From the NCBI GenBank assembly GCA_017418445.1, contig JAFONM010000035.1, positions 1-35,833 of the forward strand: a stretch of 35,833 nt of DNA. Reading direction: 5' to 3'. Below, one piece after another: positions 15,822 through 23,796 of this stretch (its first letter is position 1; each line of letters begins with the position of its first letter). A model generated the notes under the pieces. The model saw nothing but the letters and a program-made list of their open reading frames with translations. It did not search any database and was not told the DNA's origin. The translations under genes were made by a program, and so were the position numbers. This DNA comes from Kiritimatiellia bacterium. GTDB taxonomy: Bacteria > Verrucomicrobiota > Kiritimatiellia > RFP12 > UBA1067.

Positions 15822-16630
15822 TGGAAGAGAACGAGGACATAGTCGCGCGGGCGATGGACGCGATGGCGGCCGAGAAGGCCGCCACGGCGGAGCATCGCGA
15901 CTTCGAGGGTCCGGATCTCGTCGCCGCGGGGCTCGTGAAGGAGTACGGCGACAGGCGCGTCGTGAACGGAATGGGCCTCTCGTGCTCGTGCGGCGAGATC
16001 GTGGGGCTGCTCGGTCCGAACGGCGCCGGCAAGACGACGACGTTCTACATGGTGGTCGGACTAGTGAAGCCGGATGGCGGGACGGTGACGTTCCGCGGCG
16101 AGGACGTGACGGACCTCCCCGTCTACCTCCGCGCGCGGCGCGGCATCGGATACCTCGCGCAGGAGGCGAGCGTCTTCAGGAAGCTTTCGGTGTGGAACAA
16201 CGTGATGGCGATACTCGAGACGCTGCCGATGGGCCGCAGGGAGCGCAAGGCGCGCGCGAGGGAGCTTCTCGAGCCGTTCGACCTCATGAAGGTCGCGAAG
16301 CAGCCGGCGTACACGCTTTCGGGCGGCGAGCGCAGGAAGCTCGAGATCGCCCGCGCGCTCGTGAGGAATCCGGCGATACTGATGCTCGACGAGCCGTTCG
16401 CGGGGGTCGACCCGCTCTCGGTCAACGAGATACAGGAGATCGTCCGCCGCCTCGCGAAGAAGGGCCTCGGCATAATAATCACGGACCACAACGTGAGGGA
16501 GACCCTCTCGGTCGTCGACCGCGCGTACATGGTCTACGAGGGACGGCTTCTGAAGGAGGGCACGAGCGCGGCGCTCGTGAACGACGAGGAGGTCAGGCGC
16601 CGGTACCTCGGCGACGATTTCAGGATGTAG
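15821..16630 (+). CDS. lptB: LPS export ABC transporter ATPase LptB
   Basis: A 269-aa ABC ATPase. Walker A is LLGPNGAGKTTTFY, the Q-loop region is GIGYLAQEASVFRKLSVWNNV, the signature is TLSGGERRKLEIARAL, Walker B is ILMLDEPFAGVDP, and the switch histidine lies in IIITDHNVRETL. The DHNVRETL and SVFRKL forms are characteristic of LptB. It would power LPS extraction with LptF/LptG, which are not in the window. An N-terminal extension of about 33 acidic, Ala-rich residues precedes the ABC domain, longer than usual. GTG 15818 directly before ATG 15821 is an equally possible start that overlaps the lptA stop. Confidence 0.93.
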   Translation: MEENEDIVARAMDAMAAEKAATAEHRDFEGPDLVAAGLVKEYGDRRVVNGMGLSCSCGEIVGLLGPNGAGKTTTFYMVVGLVKPDGGTVTFRGEDVTDLPVYLRARRGIGYLAQEASVFRKLSVWNNVMAILETLPMGRRERKARARELLEPFDLMKVAKQPAYTLSGGERRKLEIARALVRNPAILMLDEPFAGVDPLSVNEIQEIVRRLAKKGLGIIITDHNVRETLSVVDRAYMVYEGRLLKEGTSAALVNDEEVRRRYLGDDFRM

Positions 16631-16636
16631 GGACAA

Positions 16637-16650
16637 TGCGCTCCGGCGCA
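16637..16650 (+). other. Small hairpin upstream of hpf
   Basis: TGCGC (16637-16641), loop TCCG, GCGCA (16646-16650) lie between the lptB stop and the hpf ribosome site AAAGGAG (16657-16663). This could be a processing or stability element. At 5 bp the stem may be chance in GC-rich DNA. Confidence 0.25.
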
Positions 16651-16670
16651 AAAACGAAAGGAGTACCAAC

Positions 16671-17006
16671 ATGGCAATAGAAGTTACGATGAGGCACAGC
16701 GACGTCAGGATCGAGGCCCTCAAGGAATATGCGGAAGCCCGCATGGCGAGGCTCCAGGAGAAGTTTCCCAAGGTCACTTCGATAAACATCGTCATCGACG
16801 TGGACGCGAAGAAGCACATGTACATGGCCGAAGTCGTGGCGAACCGCCTCGGCGAGACGGCCGTCGGCGCGAAGGAGTTTTCCGAGAGCGCGAAGAGCGT
16901 CATCGACACCGCCGCCGCGCGCGCGGAGCGCCAGCTCCTCAAGATGCGCGTCAAGGCGCGCAAGGGGACCGTCCGCAAGCAGCGCGCGGCCTCGAAGAAG
17001 AACTGA
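16671..17006 (+). CDS. hpf: Ribosome hibernation promoting factor, short form
   Basis: 111 aa. The fold is the HPF/RaiA type: MRHSDVRIEALKEYAEARM, then FPKVTSINIVIDVDAKKHMYMAEVV, and a second helix with SAKSVIDTAAARAERQL. The C-terminus is a basic tail (KARKGTVRKQRA) without the dimerisation domain of long HPF. It binds the 30S subunit and inactivates ribosomes in stationary phase. A good ribosome site (AAAGGAG, 8 nt before ATG) and the 40-nt gap after lptB mean it may also be expressed apart from lptB. The same lptB-to-hpf neighbourhood occurs around rpoN in proteobacteria, but rpoN is absent here. Confidence 0.92.
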   Translation: MAIEVTMRHSDVRIEALKEYAEARMARLQEKFPKVTSINIVIDVDAKKHMYMAEVVANRLGETAVGAKEFSESAKSVIDTAAARAERQLLKMRVKARKGTVRKQRAASKKN

Positions 17007-17023
17007 CAGCGTGGCGTAGACCC

Positions 17024-18001
17024 ATGACCGGACTGCCCAGGACATCTGCCGAGAAAGGCGTGAAGTTCACCGCGGCCGACTTCTACGAAGCCGGCCGGGA
17101 GAGGCTCGCGCTTTCGGTGGTCGCCGGCGCCGGCAACATGGACCGCGTCATACGCGAGCCGATCGTCAACAGGTGCGGCCTCGCGTTGACCGGCTTCTTC
17201 ATGAGCTTCGCCCACGAGCGGCTGCAGATCGTGGGCAACGCGGAGAGGATGTACCTCAACACGATCGGCGACGACAAGCGTGTGGAGGTGTTCCGCCAGA
17301 TGACGGCGCACAAGGCGTGGATATTCGTGATGACGCAGGGGCACAAGCCCTCGAAGCGCATCGTCGAGTACGCCGAGACGCATGGCGCCGTCATCTTCTC
17401 CACCAAGCTCACGACGCGTCTCTTCACTCGTCTCGCGGGATTCCTCCTCGAGCGCCTCGGCGCCCCGAGGACGTCGATCTACGGAACGATGGTCGAGGTG
17501 TACGGTCTCGGCGTCCTCTTCGAGGGCGATCCCGGGCTCGGCAAGAGCGAGACGGCGCTCGGACTCCTGAAGGGCGGGCACGCGCTCATAGCGGACGACC
17601 TCACCTGCATACGCAAGGACGTCGGCTCGAACGCGCTCTTCGGGAGCGCCAGCGAGGCGACGTCCGGATACATGGAGATCCGCGGGATCGGCATAATGTA
17701 CGTCCCCGGCGTCTTCGGCGTCAACGCGATCCGCTCCGAGAAGCGTCTCGACCTCGTCATCACGCTCAGGAAGATGAGCGAGATGAGGGGCGAGATAGAC
17801 CGCGTGGGACAGACGCGCAAGTCGAGGACGATACTCGGCGTGGACATTCCGAACATCATAATACCCGTGTCGGAGGGACGCGACCTCGTCAACCTGGTCG
17901 AGACGGCCGTCCAGCAGCAGAAGCTGGTCGCCGCCGGATACAACGCGGCGATGGAGCTTTCCGAGCATCTGAGGAGGCGCGCGGGACACAAGGTGATTTG
18001 A
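17024..18001 (+). CDS. hprK: HPr kinase/phosphorylase
   Basis: A 325-aa protein that phosphorylates and dephosphorylates HPr on a serine. The N-terminal half matches the HprK N-domain (GFFMSFAHERLQIVGNAE). The kinase domain has the P-loop GDPGLGKSE (168-176), in which the usual Ser of GDSGxGKSE is Pro, followed by LIADD (about 188-192) and the HprK signature MEIRGIGIMYVPGVFG (217-232). The length is typical. It lies 17 nt after hpf and just before ptsH, its substrate, as in many firmicutes and PVC bacteria. It senses energy state through ATP, phosphate or sugar phosphates in known members. Confidence 0.94.
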   Translation: MTGLPRTSAEKGVKFTAADFYEAGRERLALSVVAGAGNMDRVIREPIVNRCGLALTGFFMSFAHERLQIVGNAERMYLNTIGDDKRVEVFRQMTAHKAWIFVMTQGHKPSKRIVEYAETHGAVIFSTKLTTRLFTRLAGFLLERLGAPRTSIYGTMVEVYGLGVLFEGDPGLGKSETALGLLKGGHALIADDLTCIRKDVGSNALFGSASEATSGYMEIRGIGIMYVPGVFGVNAIRSEKRLDLVITLRKMSEMRGEIDRVGQTRKSRTILGVDIPNIIIPVSEGRDLVNLVETAVQQQKLVAAGYNAAMELSEHLRRRAGHKVI

Positions 18002-18021
18002 AGCAAGAAAGGGCAATACGA

Positions 18022-18306
18022 ATGGCAGACAAGATAACACGCGAGTTCAAGCTCCTGAACAAGTACGGGATGCATGTCCGTCCCGCCGGACTGTTCGCCA
18101 AGACCGCGAGCAGGTACGACGCCGACGTCACCGTCGAGAAGGACGGCAACTCCGTATCCGGCAAGTCGATCATGGCGCTGATGACGCTCGAGGCGACGTG
18201 CGGGACCATCCTCAGGGTGACGGCCTCCGGGCCCGACGCCGAGAAGGTTCTCGGCGAGCTCGAGGCGCTCGTCTCGCGCAAGTTCGACATCCCGGATGAG
18301 CAATAG
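18022..18306 (+). CDS. ptsH: Phosphocarrier protein HPr
   Basis: 94 aa. His18 in KYGMHVRPAGLFAK is the site phosphorylated by enzyme I, and Ser49 in SVSGKSIMALMTLEA is the regulatory site for HprK. Both sites are intact, so the protein can join both the PEP relay and the kinase circuit. The ATG at 18022 is favoured by AAAGGG at 18008-18013; a TTG at 17998 that overlaps the hprK stop would add eight residues before the family start. ptsI overlaps its end by 11 nt. Confidence 0.94.
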   Translation: MADKITREFKLLNKYGMHVRPAGLFAKTASRYDADVTVEKDGNSVSGKSIMALMTLEATCGTILRVTASGPDAEKVLGELEALVSRKFDIPDEQ

Positions 18307-20080
18307 GCGTCCATCGACGGTAGCGGGGCTGGCGACCGCACGCGGCTACGCGTCCGGTCCGGTCTTCATATACCGGAGCGACGGGGAAATCCCCGTCCCC
18401 GAGTACATCATCGCCGACGGCAGGGAGGACGACGAACTCCTTCGGCTCAACCGCGCACGCGAGGACGTGCATCGCGACCTCGAGGGACTTATAGCCGTCC
18501 TGAAGGAGCGCGCCGGAAGGGGGGACGTCCGGATCTTCGAGTGCCACCAGATGCTCCTCGAGGACGAGTCGCTCCGGAGGGAGACGGAACGCCACATACG
18601 CGAGGACCGCCTGAACGCCGCGGCCGCCGTCAAGAAGACGATCGCGGGAGCCCGCGCGCAGTTCGCGCGCATGAACGATCCCTACTTCCGCGAGCGCGTC
18701 CGCGACATCGACGACATAGAGCGCCGGCTTCTCAAGACGCTTACCGGATACGAGCACAATCCGGCCGAGGGACTCACGGTCCCCTCGATAATCGTCGCGG
18801 ACGACCTGACTCCGTCCGAGACCGTGCAGCTGCCGCGCGAACTCGTCCTGGGCTTCGCCACGAACGGCGGCTCCACCACGAGCCACGTCGCACTGCTCGC
18901 GCGCGCCCTTGCGATTCCGGCGGTGTGCGGACTCGGCGACATCACTTCACGCGCCGAGCCCGGCGAAACGGTTCTTCTGGACGGCACAAACGGCGCCGTC
19001 ACGCTGAGTCCGGACGAGGGACTGCGCATCCAGTTCGAGGACCTCGTCCGCCGCCAGCGCGAAATCGCCGAGGAGGCGAGGACCGGCAAGCCCGCCGGTA
19101 CGCTGAAGGACGGCGGAGAGGTTCTCATATACGCCAACGTCCATCCCGGCATCCCGCTCGCCGGAGTCACCGAATACGGCGCCCGCGGAATCGGACTCTA
19201 CCGCAGCGAATACCTATGGCTCGACAAGGAGACGGAGCCGACCGAGGACGAGCAGTTCGAGGCCTACAAGCGCACGGTCATCTATGCCGGGAAGATCCGC
19301 CCCGGCGCCTCCGCGACCATAAGGGTGCTCGACATCGGCGGCGACAAGCTCGTCAGGGGCATCTCCACCAAGGAGGCGAATCCGTTTCTCGGCAACCGTT
19401 CCATACGGTATCTCCTCACGCACCGCGACGTGATGCTGCGCCAGGTGAGGGCCATCCTGCGCGCGTCCGCGTTCGGCAAGGTGAAGCTCATGTATCCGAT
19501 GGTCTCGTGCATCGAGGAGCTCCGCGACGCGGCGACCGTCCTGGAGGCCGCCAAGCGCGAACTCGACAGCGAGAAGATACCGTACGGCAAGGACATCCAG
19601 GTGGGCGTCATGATCGAGATTCCCGCCGCCGCGCTCAACGCGGACGACTTCGCGAGGTACGTCGACTTTTTCTCGATCGGCACCAACGACCTCATCCAGT
19701 ACACGATGGCGGCGGACCGCGGAAACGACGCCGTCGCGCACCTCTACCAGCCTTTCAACCCCGCGGTCGTCAGGCTCATCAGGGAGACGGTCGCGGCCGC
19801 GAAGCGCCACGGCATCCAGGTGAGCGTCTGCGGAGAGTCCGCGGCCGATCCCATCGTCGGGATCTACTGGGCTTCCCTCGGAGTGGACGTCCTCTCGATG
19901 AGCGCGACGTACATCCCCGTCATCTCCAAGATTCTCTCGAACCTCACCCGCGCCGATCTCGACGAGTATGCGAAGGTTCCGGACTCCATGCCCCGCGGCT
20001 CCACCGCGCAGGAGATATTCGACGCCTGCCAGCAGTGGATGGTGAAGAAGCTCCCCGACCTACAGGACGTCTTCCTGTGA
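18296..20080 (+). CDS. ptsI: PTS enzyme I (phosphoenolpyruvate-protein phosphotransferase)
   Basis: 594 aa, normal length. The N-terminal HPr-binding helices are followed by the phosphohistidine domain: FATNGGSTTSHVALLARAL puts the active His at 197. The motif differs from the usual AGGRTSH, with Ser-Thr replacing Gly-Arg. The C-terminal PEP-binding barrel shows GARGIGLYRSEYLWL, RVLDIGGDKL, ANPFLGNRSIRYLL, VGVMIEIPAAAL, FFSIGTNDLIQYTMAADR and VSVCGESAADP. It passes phosphate from PEP to HPr. No EII gene lies in the window, so a regulatory relay is likely. It overlaps ptsH and the following FabH-like gene (GTGA). Confidence 0.95.
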   Translation: MSNRRPSTVAGLATARGYASGPVFIYRSDGEIPVPEYIIADGREDDELLRLNRAREDVHRDLEGLIAVLKERAGRGDVRIFECHQMLLEDESLRRETERHIREDRLNAAAAVKKTIAGARAQFARMNDPYFRERVRDIDDIERRLLKTLTGYEHNPAEGLTVPSIIVADDLTPSETVQLPRELVLGFATNGGSTTSHVALLARALAIPAVCGLGDITSRAEPGETVLLDGTNGAVTLSPDEGLRIQFEDLVRRQREIAEEARTGKPAGTLKDGGEVLIYANVHPGIPLAGVTEYGARGIGLYRSEYLWLDKETEPTEDEQFEAYKRTVIYAGKIRPGASATIRVLDIGGDKLVRGISTKEANPFLGNRSIRYLLTHRDVMLRQVRAILRASAFGKVKLMYPMVSCIEELRDAATVLEAAKRELDSEKIPYGKDIQVGVMIEIPAAALNADDFARYVDFFSIGTNDLIQYTMAADRGNDAVAHLYQPFNPAVVRLIRETVAAAKRHGIQVSVCGESAADPIVGIYWASLGVDVLSMSATYIPVISKILSNLTRADLDEYAKVPDSMPRGSTAQEIFDACQQWMVKKLPDLQDVFL

Positions 20081-20952
20081 TCACGACGCCCGAGGTCGTT
20101 GTCGAGAAGGTCGCCGCGTCCGTCGGACCGACGGTCGTCGACAACATCGCCGCAGGCGTTCCGGAGAGAGTCGTCGAGACCGCCGGATTCCGCTCGCGCC
20201 GCGAGGCCGCGAAGGGCTCGACTCTCTTCGACATGATGCTGGACGCCGCGAAGGGCCTGACGGACGGAATAGGCGGAGTGGTCGTCGCGACGTACACGGC
20301 GCCGGACCGCATGCCTTCCCTCTCGACGGGACTCGCCTCCGCGCTCGGACTCCCGGGGGACATCCCGGCGATCGACCTCTCGGCCGCATGCAGCGCATAT
20401 CCCTATGCGCTCTATGTAGCGGGCCGACTCGCGGCGGACACCGGAAGCCGCATTCTTCTTCTGGACGGAGACCTCCAGTCCCCGTTCGTCGACAAAGCCG
20501 ACGCCGGAACCGCGGCGCTTTTTTCGGACGCCGCGACGGCGACGGTCGTTTCGTGCGACCCGGAGTCCTCCTCCCGCTCGCACTTCGCGTTCCTCTCCCG
20601 CTCCTCCGCGGCGCTTTCATGCTCCGCCGCGGGTCCCGTGAAGATGGACGGCTTCGAGGTCTTTTCCTTCGTCGCTGCGGAAGTGGCGGAGTTCCTCTCG
20701 GATTTCGCCGGGAAGGTCGGCGACGTCGACTGCTTCGTCCCGCACCAGGCGAACATGTTCATGGTGCGCAGGCTTGCGAAATCCATCGGACTTTCGGACA
20801 GACTGCTCACTTCGGGCGAGATCTACGCAAATCCAGGCTCCTGCTCGGTCCCGCTCACTCTCGCGCACCGTCGCCCCAGGGGCCGCGCGCTTCTCGCGGG
20901 CTTCGGCGCGGGACTCTCCGCGGCCGCCGCCGCCGTCCGAATTATGCTATAA
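20077..20952 (+). CDS. FabH-like 3-oxoacyl-ACP synthase (divergent)
   Basis: 291 aa, slightly short for FabH (about 317-330). The thiolase-fold triad is visible: Cys105 in DLSAACSAYPYAL, His223 in FVPHQANMFMVRRLAKSIGL, and Asn252 in YANPGSCSVPLTL. ALFSDAATATVV corresponds to the FGDGAGA segment. It probably condenses an acyl-CoA with malonyl-ACP or a related unit. The N-terminus (VITTPEVVVEKVA) is unlike FabH, and the second-half loops are short, so the substrate may not be acetyl-CoA. The start is GTG 20077, coupled to ptsI. Linkage to the phosphorelay genes is unusual; no other fatty-acid gene is near. Confidence 0.75.
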   Translation: MITTPEVVVEKVAASVGPTVVDNIAAGVPERVVETAGFRSRREAAKGSTLFDMMLDAAKGLTDGIGGVVVATYTAPDRMPSLSTGLASALGLPGDIPAIDLSAACSAYPYALYVAGRLAADTGSRILLLDGDLQSPFVDKADAGTAALFSDAATATVVSCDPESSSRSHFAFLSRSSAALSCSAAGPVKMDGFEVFSFVAAEVAEFLSDFAGKVGDVDCFVPHQANMFMVRRLAKSIGLSDRLLTSGEIYANPGSCSVPLTLAHRRPRGRALLAGFGAGLSAAAAAVRIML

Positions 20953-20953
20953 T
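20940..20953 (+). promoter_or_regulatory. Extended -10 promoter of prs
   Basis: AATTATGCTATAAT, with TATAAT at 20948-20953 and TG at 20945-20946. It overlaps the last codons of the upstream FabH-like gene. A leader of about 22 nt is expected, with ribosome site AAAGGAT (20969-20975) placed 6 nt before ATG 20982. Confidence 0.75.
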
Positions 20954-20981
20954 ATACGCATCTTTCACAAAGGATACGGAC

Positions 20982-21947
20982 ATGGCAGACAGCAAAGACC
21001 TCATGATCTTCTCCGGAACGGCCAACATGCCGCTCGCCGAGAAGGTGGCGGACTACCTCGGACATCCCCTCAACAAGATCGACATCAAGCACTTCCCGGA
21101 CGGCGAGACTTTCTGCCAGGTGCAGGAAGGCGTGCGCGGACGCGACGTATTCATCATCCAGTCCGGGAGTCCGCAGCCGAACGAGGCGTACATGGAGCTC
21201 TTCGTGATGATGGACGCGATCAAGCGCGGGAGCGCCGCGCGCATCACGGCCGTCCTCCCCTACTACGGCTACGCGAGGCAGGACCGCAAGGACATGCCCC
21301 GCGTCCCGATCACGGCGCGCCTCGTCGCGAACCTCCTGACGACGGCTGGAGCGGACCGCGTCCTCACGATGGACCTCCACGCGAACCAGATACAGGGCTT
21401 CTTCAACATTCCGCTCGACCACCTCAAGGCCGAGCCCGTGATACTCAACTACATCCGCAGGCAGGCGTGGTCCAATCCGATCATCGTCGCCCCCGATACC
21501 GGCGGCGCCAAGTCGGCCTACGGCTACAGCCGCAAGCTCGGATGCGGGCTCGCCATCGTCGCCAAGCAGCGCACCGGCGACTCGACCGTCGACGCCTTCA
21601 GCGTCGTCGGCGACGTGAAGGGCTGCGACGTCATCATGATCGACGACATGACGGCCACGGGCGGTACGCTCTCCGCCGCGGCGAAGCTCTGCCGCGAGCA
21701 CGGAGCCAAGGCCGTCCACGCCTTCGTCTCGCACTTCCCGCTCACCGCGAAGGGCGAGGAGAGGCTCATGACCGAGACGCAGCTCGACGAGCTCGTCGTC
21801 ACGGACTCCATTCCGCTTCGCGCGGGATTCGATCCCTCGAAGCTTCCGTTCAAGCTCACGCAGCTTTCCGTCGCGCCGCTCATCGGCGAGGCCATCAAGC
21901 GCATCCACCTGGACGAGAGCGTGAACGACCTGTTCAACCACGAGTAG
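20982..21947 (+). CDS. prs: Ribose-phosphate pyrophosphokinase (PRPP synthase)
   Basis: A 321-aa enzyme making PRPP from ribose 5-phosphate and ATP for nucleotide, His and Trp synthesis. Class I motifs: HFPDGETFCQV, SGSPQPNEAYMEL, VLPYYGYARQDRK (flexible ATP loop), DLHANQIQGFFNIPLDHL, VAPDTGGAK and the PRPP-binding loop VIMIDDMTATGGTL. The catalytic-loop Lys-Arg pair appears as AKQRTG. Length matches the family. It has its own promoter and ribosome site. The usual downstream rplY (ctc) is missing, and pth follows after 22 nt. Confidence 0.95.
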   Translation: MADSKDLMIFSGTANMPLAEKVADYLGHPLNKIDIKHFPDGETFCQVQEGVRGRDVFIIQSGSPQPNEAYMELFVMMDAIKRGSAARITAVLPYYGYARQDRKDMPRVPITARLVANLLTTAGADRVLTMDLHANQIQGFFNIPLDHLKAEPVILNYIRRQAWSNPIIVAPDTGGAKSAYGYSRKLGCGLAIVAKQRTGDSTVDAFSVVGDVKGCDVIMIDDMTATGGTLSAAAKLCREHGAKAVHAFVSHFPLTAKGEERLMTETQLDELVVTDSIPLRAGFDPSKLPFKLTQLSVAPLIGEAIKRIHLDESVNDLFNHE

Positions 21948-21969
21948 CCGGCGGTCGGCGATTGGCGGG

Positions 21970-22545
21970 ATGAAGATCGTAGTTGGTCTTGGAAATCCGG
22001 GTGCGGAGTACGCGAATACTCCGCACTCGATTGGTTTTGAGGTCGTCGACGCGATAGCCGCCTCGATCGGTGCGTCCTGGGAGTTCAAGAAGTCCTTCAA
22101 CGCGCTTCTGGCGAAGGGCGCGTTTGCCGGATTCCCCGTTACGCTCGCGAAGCCCCAGACGTACATGAACCTCTCCGGCAACTCCGTCGCGCCCCTGGTG
22201 AAGTATTCCAACGCGAAGCCTGCGGACCTCCTCGTGATCCAGGACGACATAGACCTCCCGGTCGGACGGCTGAGGGTCCGCTCCGGCGGGACGTGCGGCG
22301 GACACAACGGAATCCGCAGCGTCATGGAGCGGCTGGGGACGCAGACTTTCGCAAGGCTCAAGATAGGCGTCGGCAAGGACCGCGACGACGTTGTCGGACA
22401 CGTCCTCGGCAAGTTCGATTCCGCGACGCGCTCCACGATGGACAAGGTCGTCGCGGCGGCCGCGAAGGCCGCCGCGGACATCCTCGCGCAGGGTCCGGAA
22501 AGGGCGATGAATGAGTGGAATGGATGGCACCCCGATAGCGAATAG
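21970..22545 (+). CDS. pth: Peptidyl-tRNA hydrolase
   Basis: A 191-aa enzyme that releases peptides from prematurely dropped peptidyl-tRNA. The bacterial Pth1 pattern is clear: VVGLGNPGAEYANTPHSIGF with Asn9 and catalytic His19, LAKPQTYMNLSGNSV, LLVIQDDIDLPVGRLRVR carrying the catalytic Asp, GGHNGIRSV, and RLKIGVGKDRDDVVGHVLGKF. The usual Arg of NTRHNxG is Pro here, a change next to the catalytic His. The end overlaps the hydF start by 35 nt. Confidence 0.94.
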   Translation: MKIVVGLGNPGAEYANTPHSIGFEVVDAIAASIGASWEFKKSFNALLAKGAFAGFPVTLAKPQTYMNLSGNSVAPLVKYSNAKPADLLVIQDDIDLPVGRLRVRSGGTCGGHNGIRSVMERLGTQTFARLKIGVGKDRDDVVGHVLGKFDSATRSTMDKVVAAAAKAAADILAQGPERAMNEWNGWHPDSE

Positions 22546-23719
22546 GACCAGGATTTCGCTCTTCGGGCGGCGCAACGCGGGGAAGTCGTCCCTTGTCAAC
22601 GCGCTTGCCGGACAGTCCGTAGCCATCGTTTCGGACGTCCCGGGGACCACCACGGACCCCGTCTCCAAGACGATGGAGATTCTTCCGCTCGGACCGTGCG
22701 TCATCACCGACACGGCCGGTCTCGACGACGAAGGCGACCTCGGCGCCGAGCGCGTCGCCCGTTCGCTCGCCGTCCTTGACTCCACAGACATCGCGATATG
22801 GGTGCAGCCGGCTTCCGAAGAACTGTCGGACGACATCTCTCCCGTCCGTGCGCGCTGCGGCGAGCGGAACGTTCCGCTTCTGGTCGTGCGGACCAAGAGC
22901 GACCTCCTTGCCGAAGTCGCCAAACGGGACGACAGCTCGGGGTTTTACGTCTCCGCAAGGACGGGCGAGGGAATCGAGGAACTGCGCGGACGGATCTCGG
23001 CGGCAGTTCCGCAGGAGAGGCCGGGTCCGCTCGTCTCGGACCTTGTCTCGCGCGGAGACATCGTGATCTGCGTCTGTCCGATCGACGCCGCGGCTCCGAA
23101 GGGAAGGCTCATTCTTCCCCAGCAGCAGGTGGTCCGCGAGCTGATAGAGTCCGGCGCCTCGGCGCTCGTCTGCCAGCCGTCGGAGCTTGCGGATCTCGTT
23201 GAGAAGGTCGGCAGGGAGAAGATCCGCTTCGTGATTACGGATTCCCAGGCGTTCGCCGCCGTGGATGCCGCGACTCCGAGGGAGGTTCCGCTCACGTCGT
23301 TCTCGATTGTCTTCGCGCGACAGAAGGGCGACCTGCAGACGCTCGTCGCGGGAGCGGCGATGCTGAAAAGGCTGAAGGACGGCGATACGGTCCTCGTCTC
23401 CGAAGGCTGCACGCATCGCCGTCAGTGCGGAGACATCGGAACCGTGAAGATTCCGGCATGGATCCGGAAGTTCACCGGCAAGAACCTCGACTTCCGGTTC
23501 TCGTCCGGCGGAGACTTTCCCGTGGATGGCGGCGGATGCACGCCCCGCAGGCCCGCACTCGTCGTCCATTGCGGCGGATGCATGCTCTCGCGCCGCGCGG
23601 TCCTCTCGCGGATCGCCCGCTCGACCGACGCCGGAATCCCGATAGTCAACTACGGCGTCGCGATCGCCCTTATGCACGGAATCGTCGTCAGGCCGGGGAC
23701 GTGCTTCGTCGAGCGCTGA
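22511..23719 (+). CDS. hydF: [FeFe]-hydrogenase H-cluster maturation GTPase HydF
   Basis: A 402-aa scaffold on which HydE and HydG products assemble the 2Fe subcluster before transfer to hydrogenase. The GTPase domain has P-loop GRRNAGKSS (19-27), DVPGTTTDP (switch I region), TDTAGLDDEG and VVRTKSD. The C-terminal cluster-binding pattern C-x-H-x50-H-C-x-x-C is met by EGCTHRRQC and VHCGGCML, within the spacing known for HydF. The start may be ATG 22511 or ATG 22520. Its presence implies an [FeFe]-hydrogenase and an anaerobic lifestyle, but hydE, hydG and hydA are not in the window. Its linkage to pth is unusual. Confidence 0.94.
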   Translation: MSGMDGTPIANRTRISLFGRRNAGKSSLVNALAGQSVAIVSDVPGTTTDPVSKTMEILPLGPCVITDTAGLDDEGDLGAERVARSLAVLDSTDIAIWVQPASEELSDDISPVRARCGERNVPLLVVRTKSDLLAEVAKRDDSSGFYVSARTGEGIEELRGRISAAVPQERPGPLVSDLVSRGDIVICVCPIDAAAPKGRLILPQQQVVRELIESGASALVCQPSELADLVEKVGREKIRFVITDSQAFAAVDAATPREVPLTSFSIVFARQKGDLQTLVAGAAMLKRLKDGDTVLVSEGCTHRRQCGDIGTVKIPAWIRKFTGKNLDFRFSSGGDFPVDGGGCTPRRPALVVHCGGCMLSRRAVLSRIARSTDAGIPIVNYGVAIALMHGIVVRPGTCFVER

Positions 23720-23722
23720 GGA

Positions 23723-23740
23723 CTGGCGGCTCCTCGCCAG
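23723..23740 (+). terminator. Hairpin after hydF
   Basis: CTGGCG (23723-23728), loop GCTCCT, CGCCAG (23735-23740) make a perfect 6-bp stem 3 nt after the hydF stop, in the 84-nt gap before coaD. It is well placed to end the prs-pth-hydF unit. No T-run follows, as at the other gene-run ends here. Confidence 0.4.
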
Positions 23741-23782
23741 AACCCTGCGTCGGGGCGCGTTTGGCGCTTCACTGTCGCGGCT

Positions 23783-23796
23783 AAATTTGGTATAAT
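23783..23796 (+). promoter_or_regulatory. Extended -10 promoter of coaD, leaderless type
   Basis: AAATTTGGTATAAT with TATAAT at 23791-23796 and TG at 23788-23789. Seven bases (CTGCCGC) lie between the hexamer and ATG 23804. No Shine-Dalgarno sequence fits, so the transcript should start at or next to the start codon. Confidence 0.73.
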
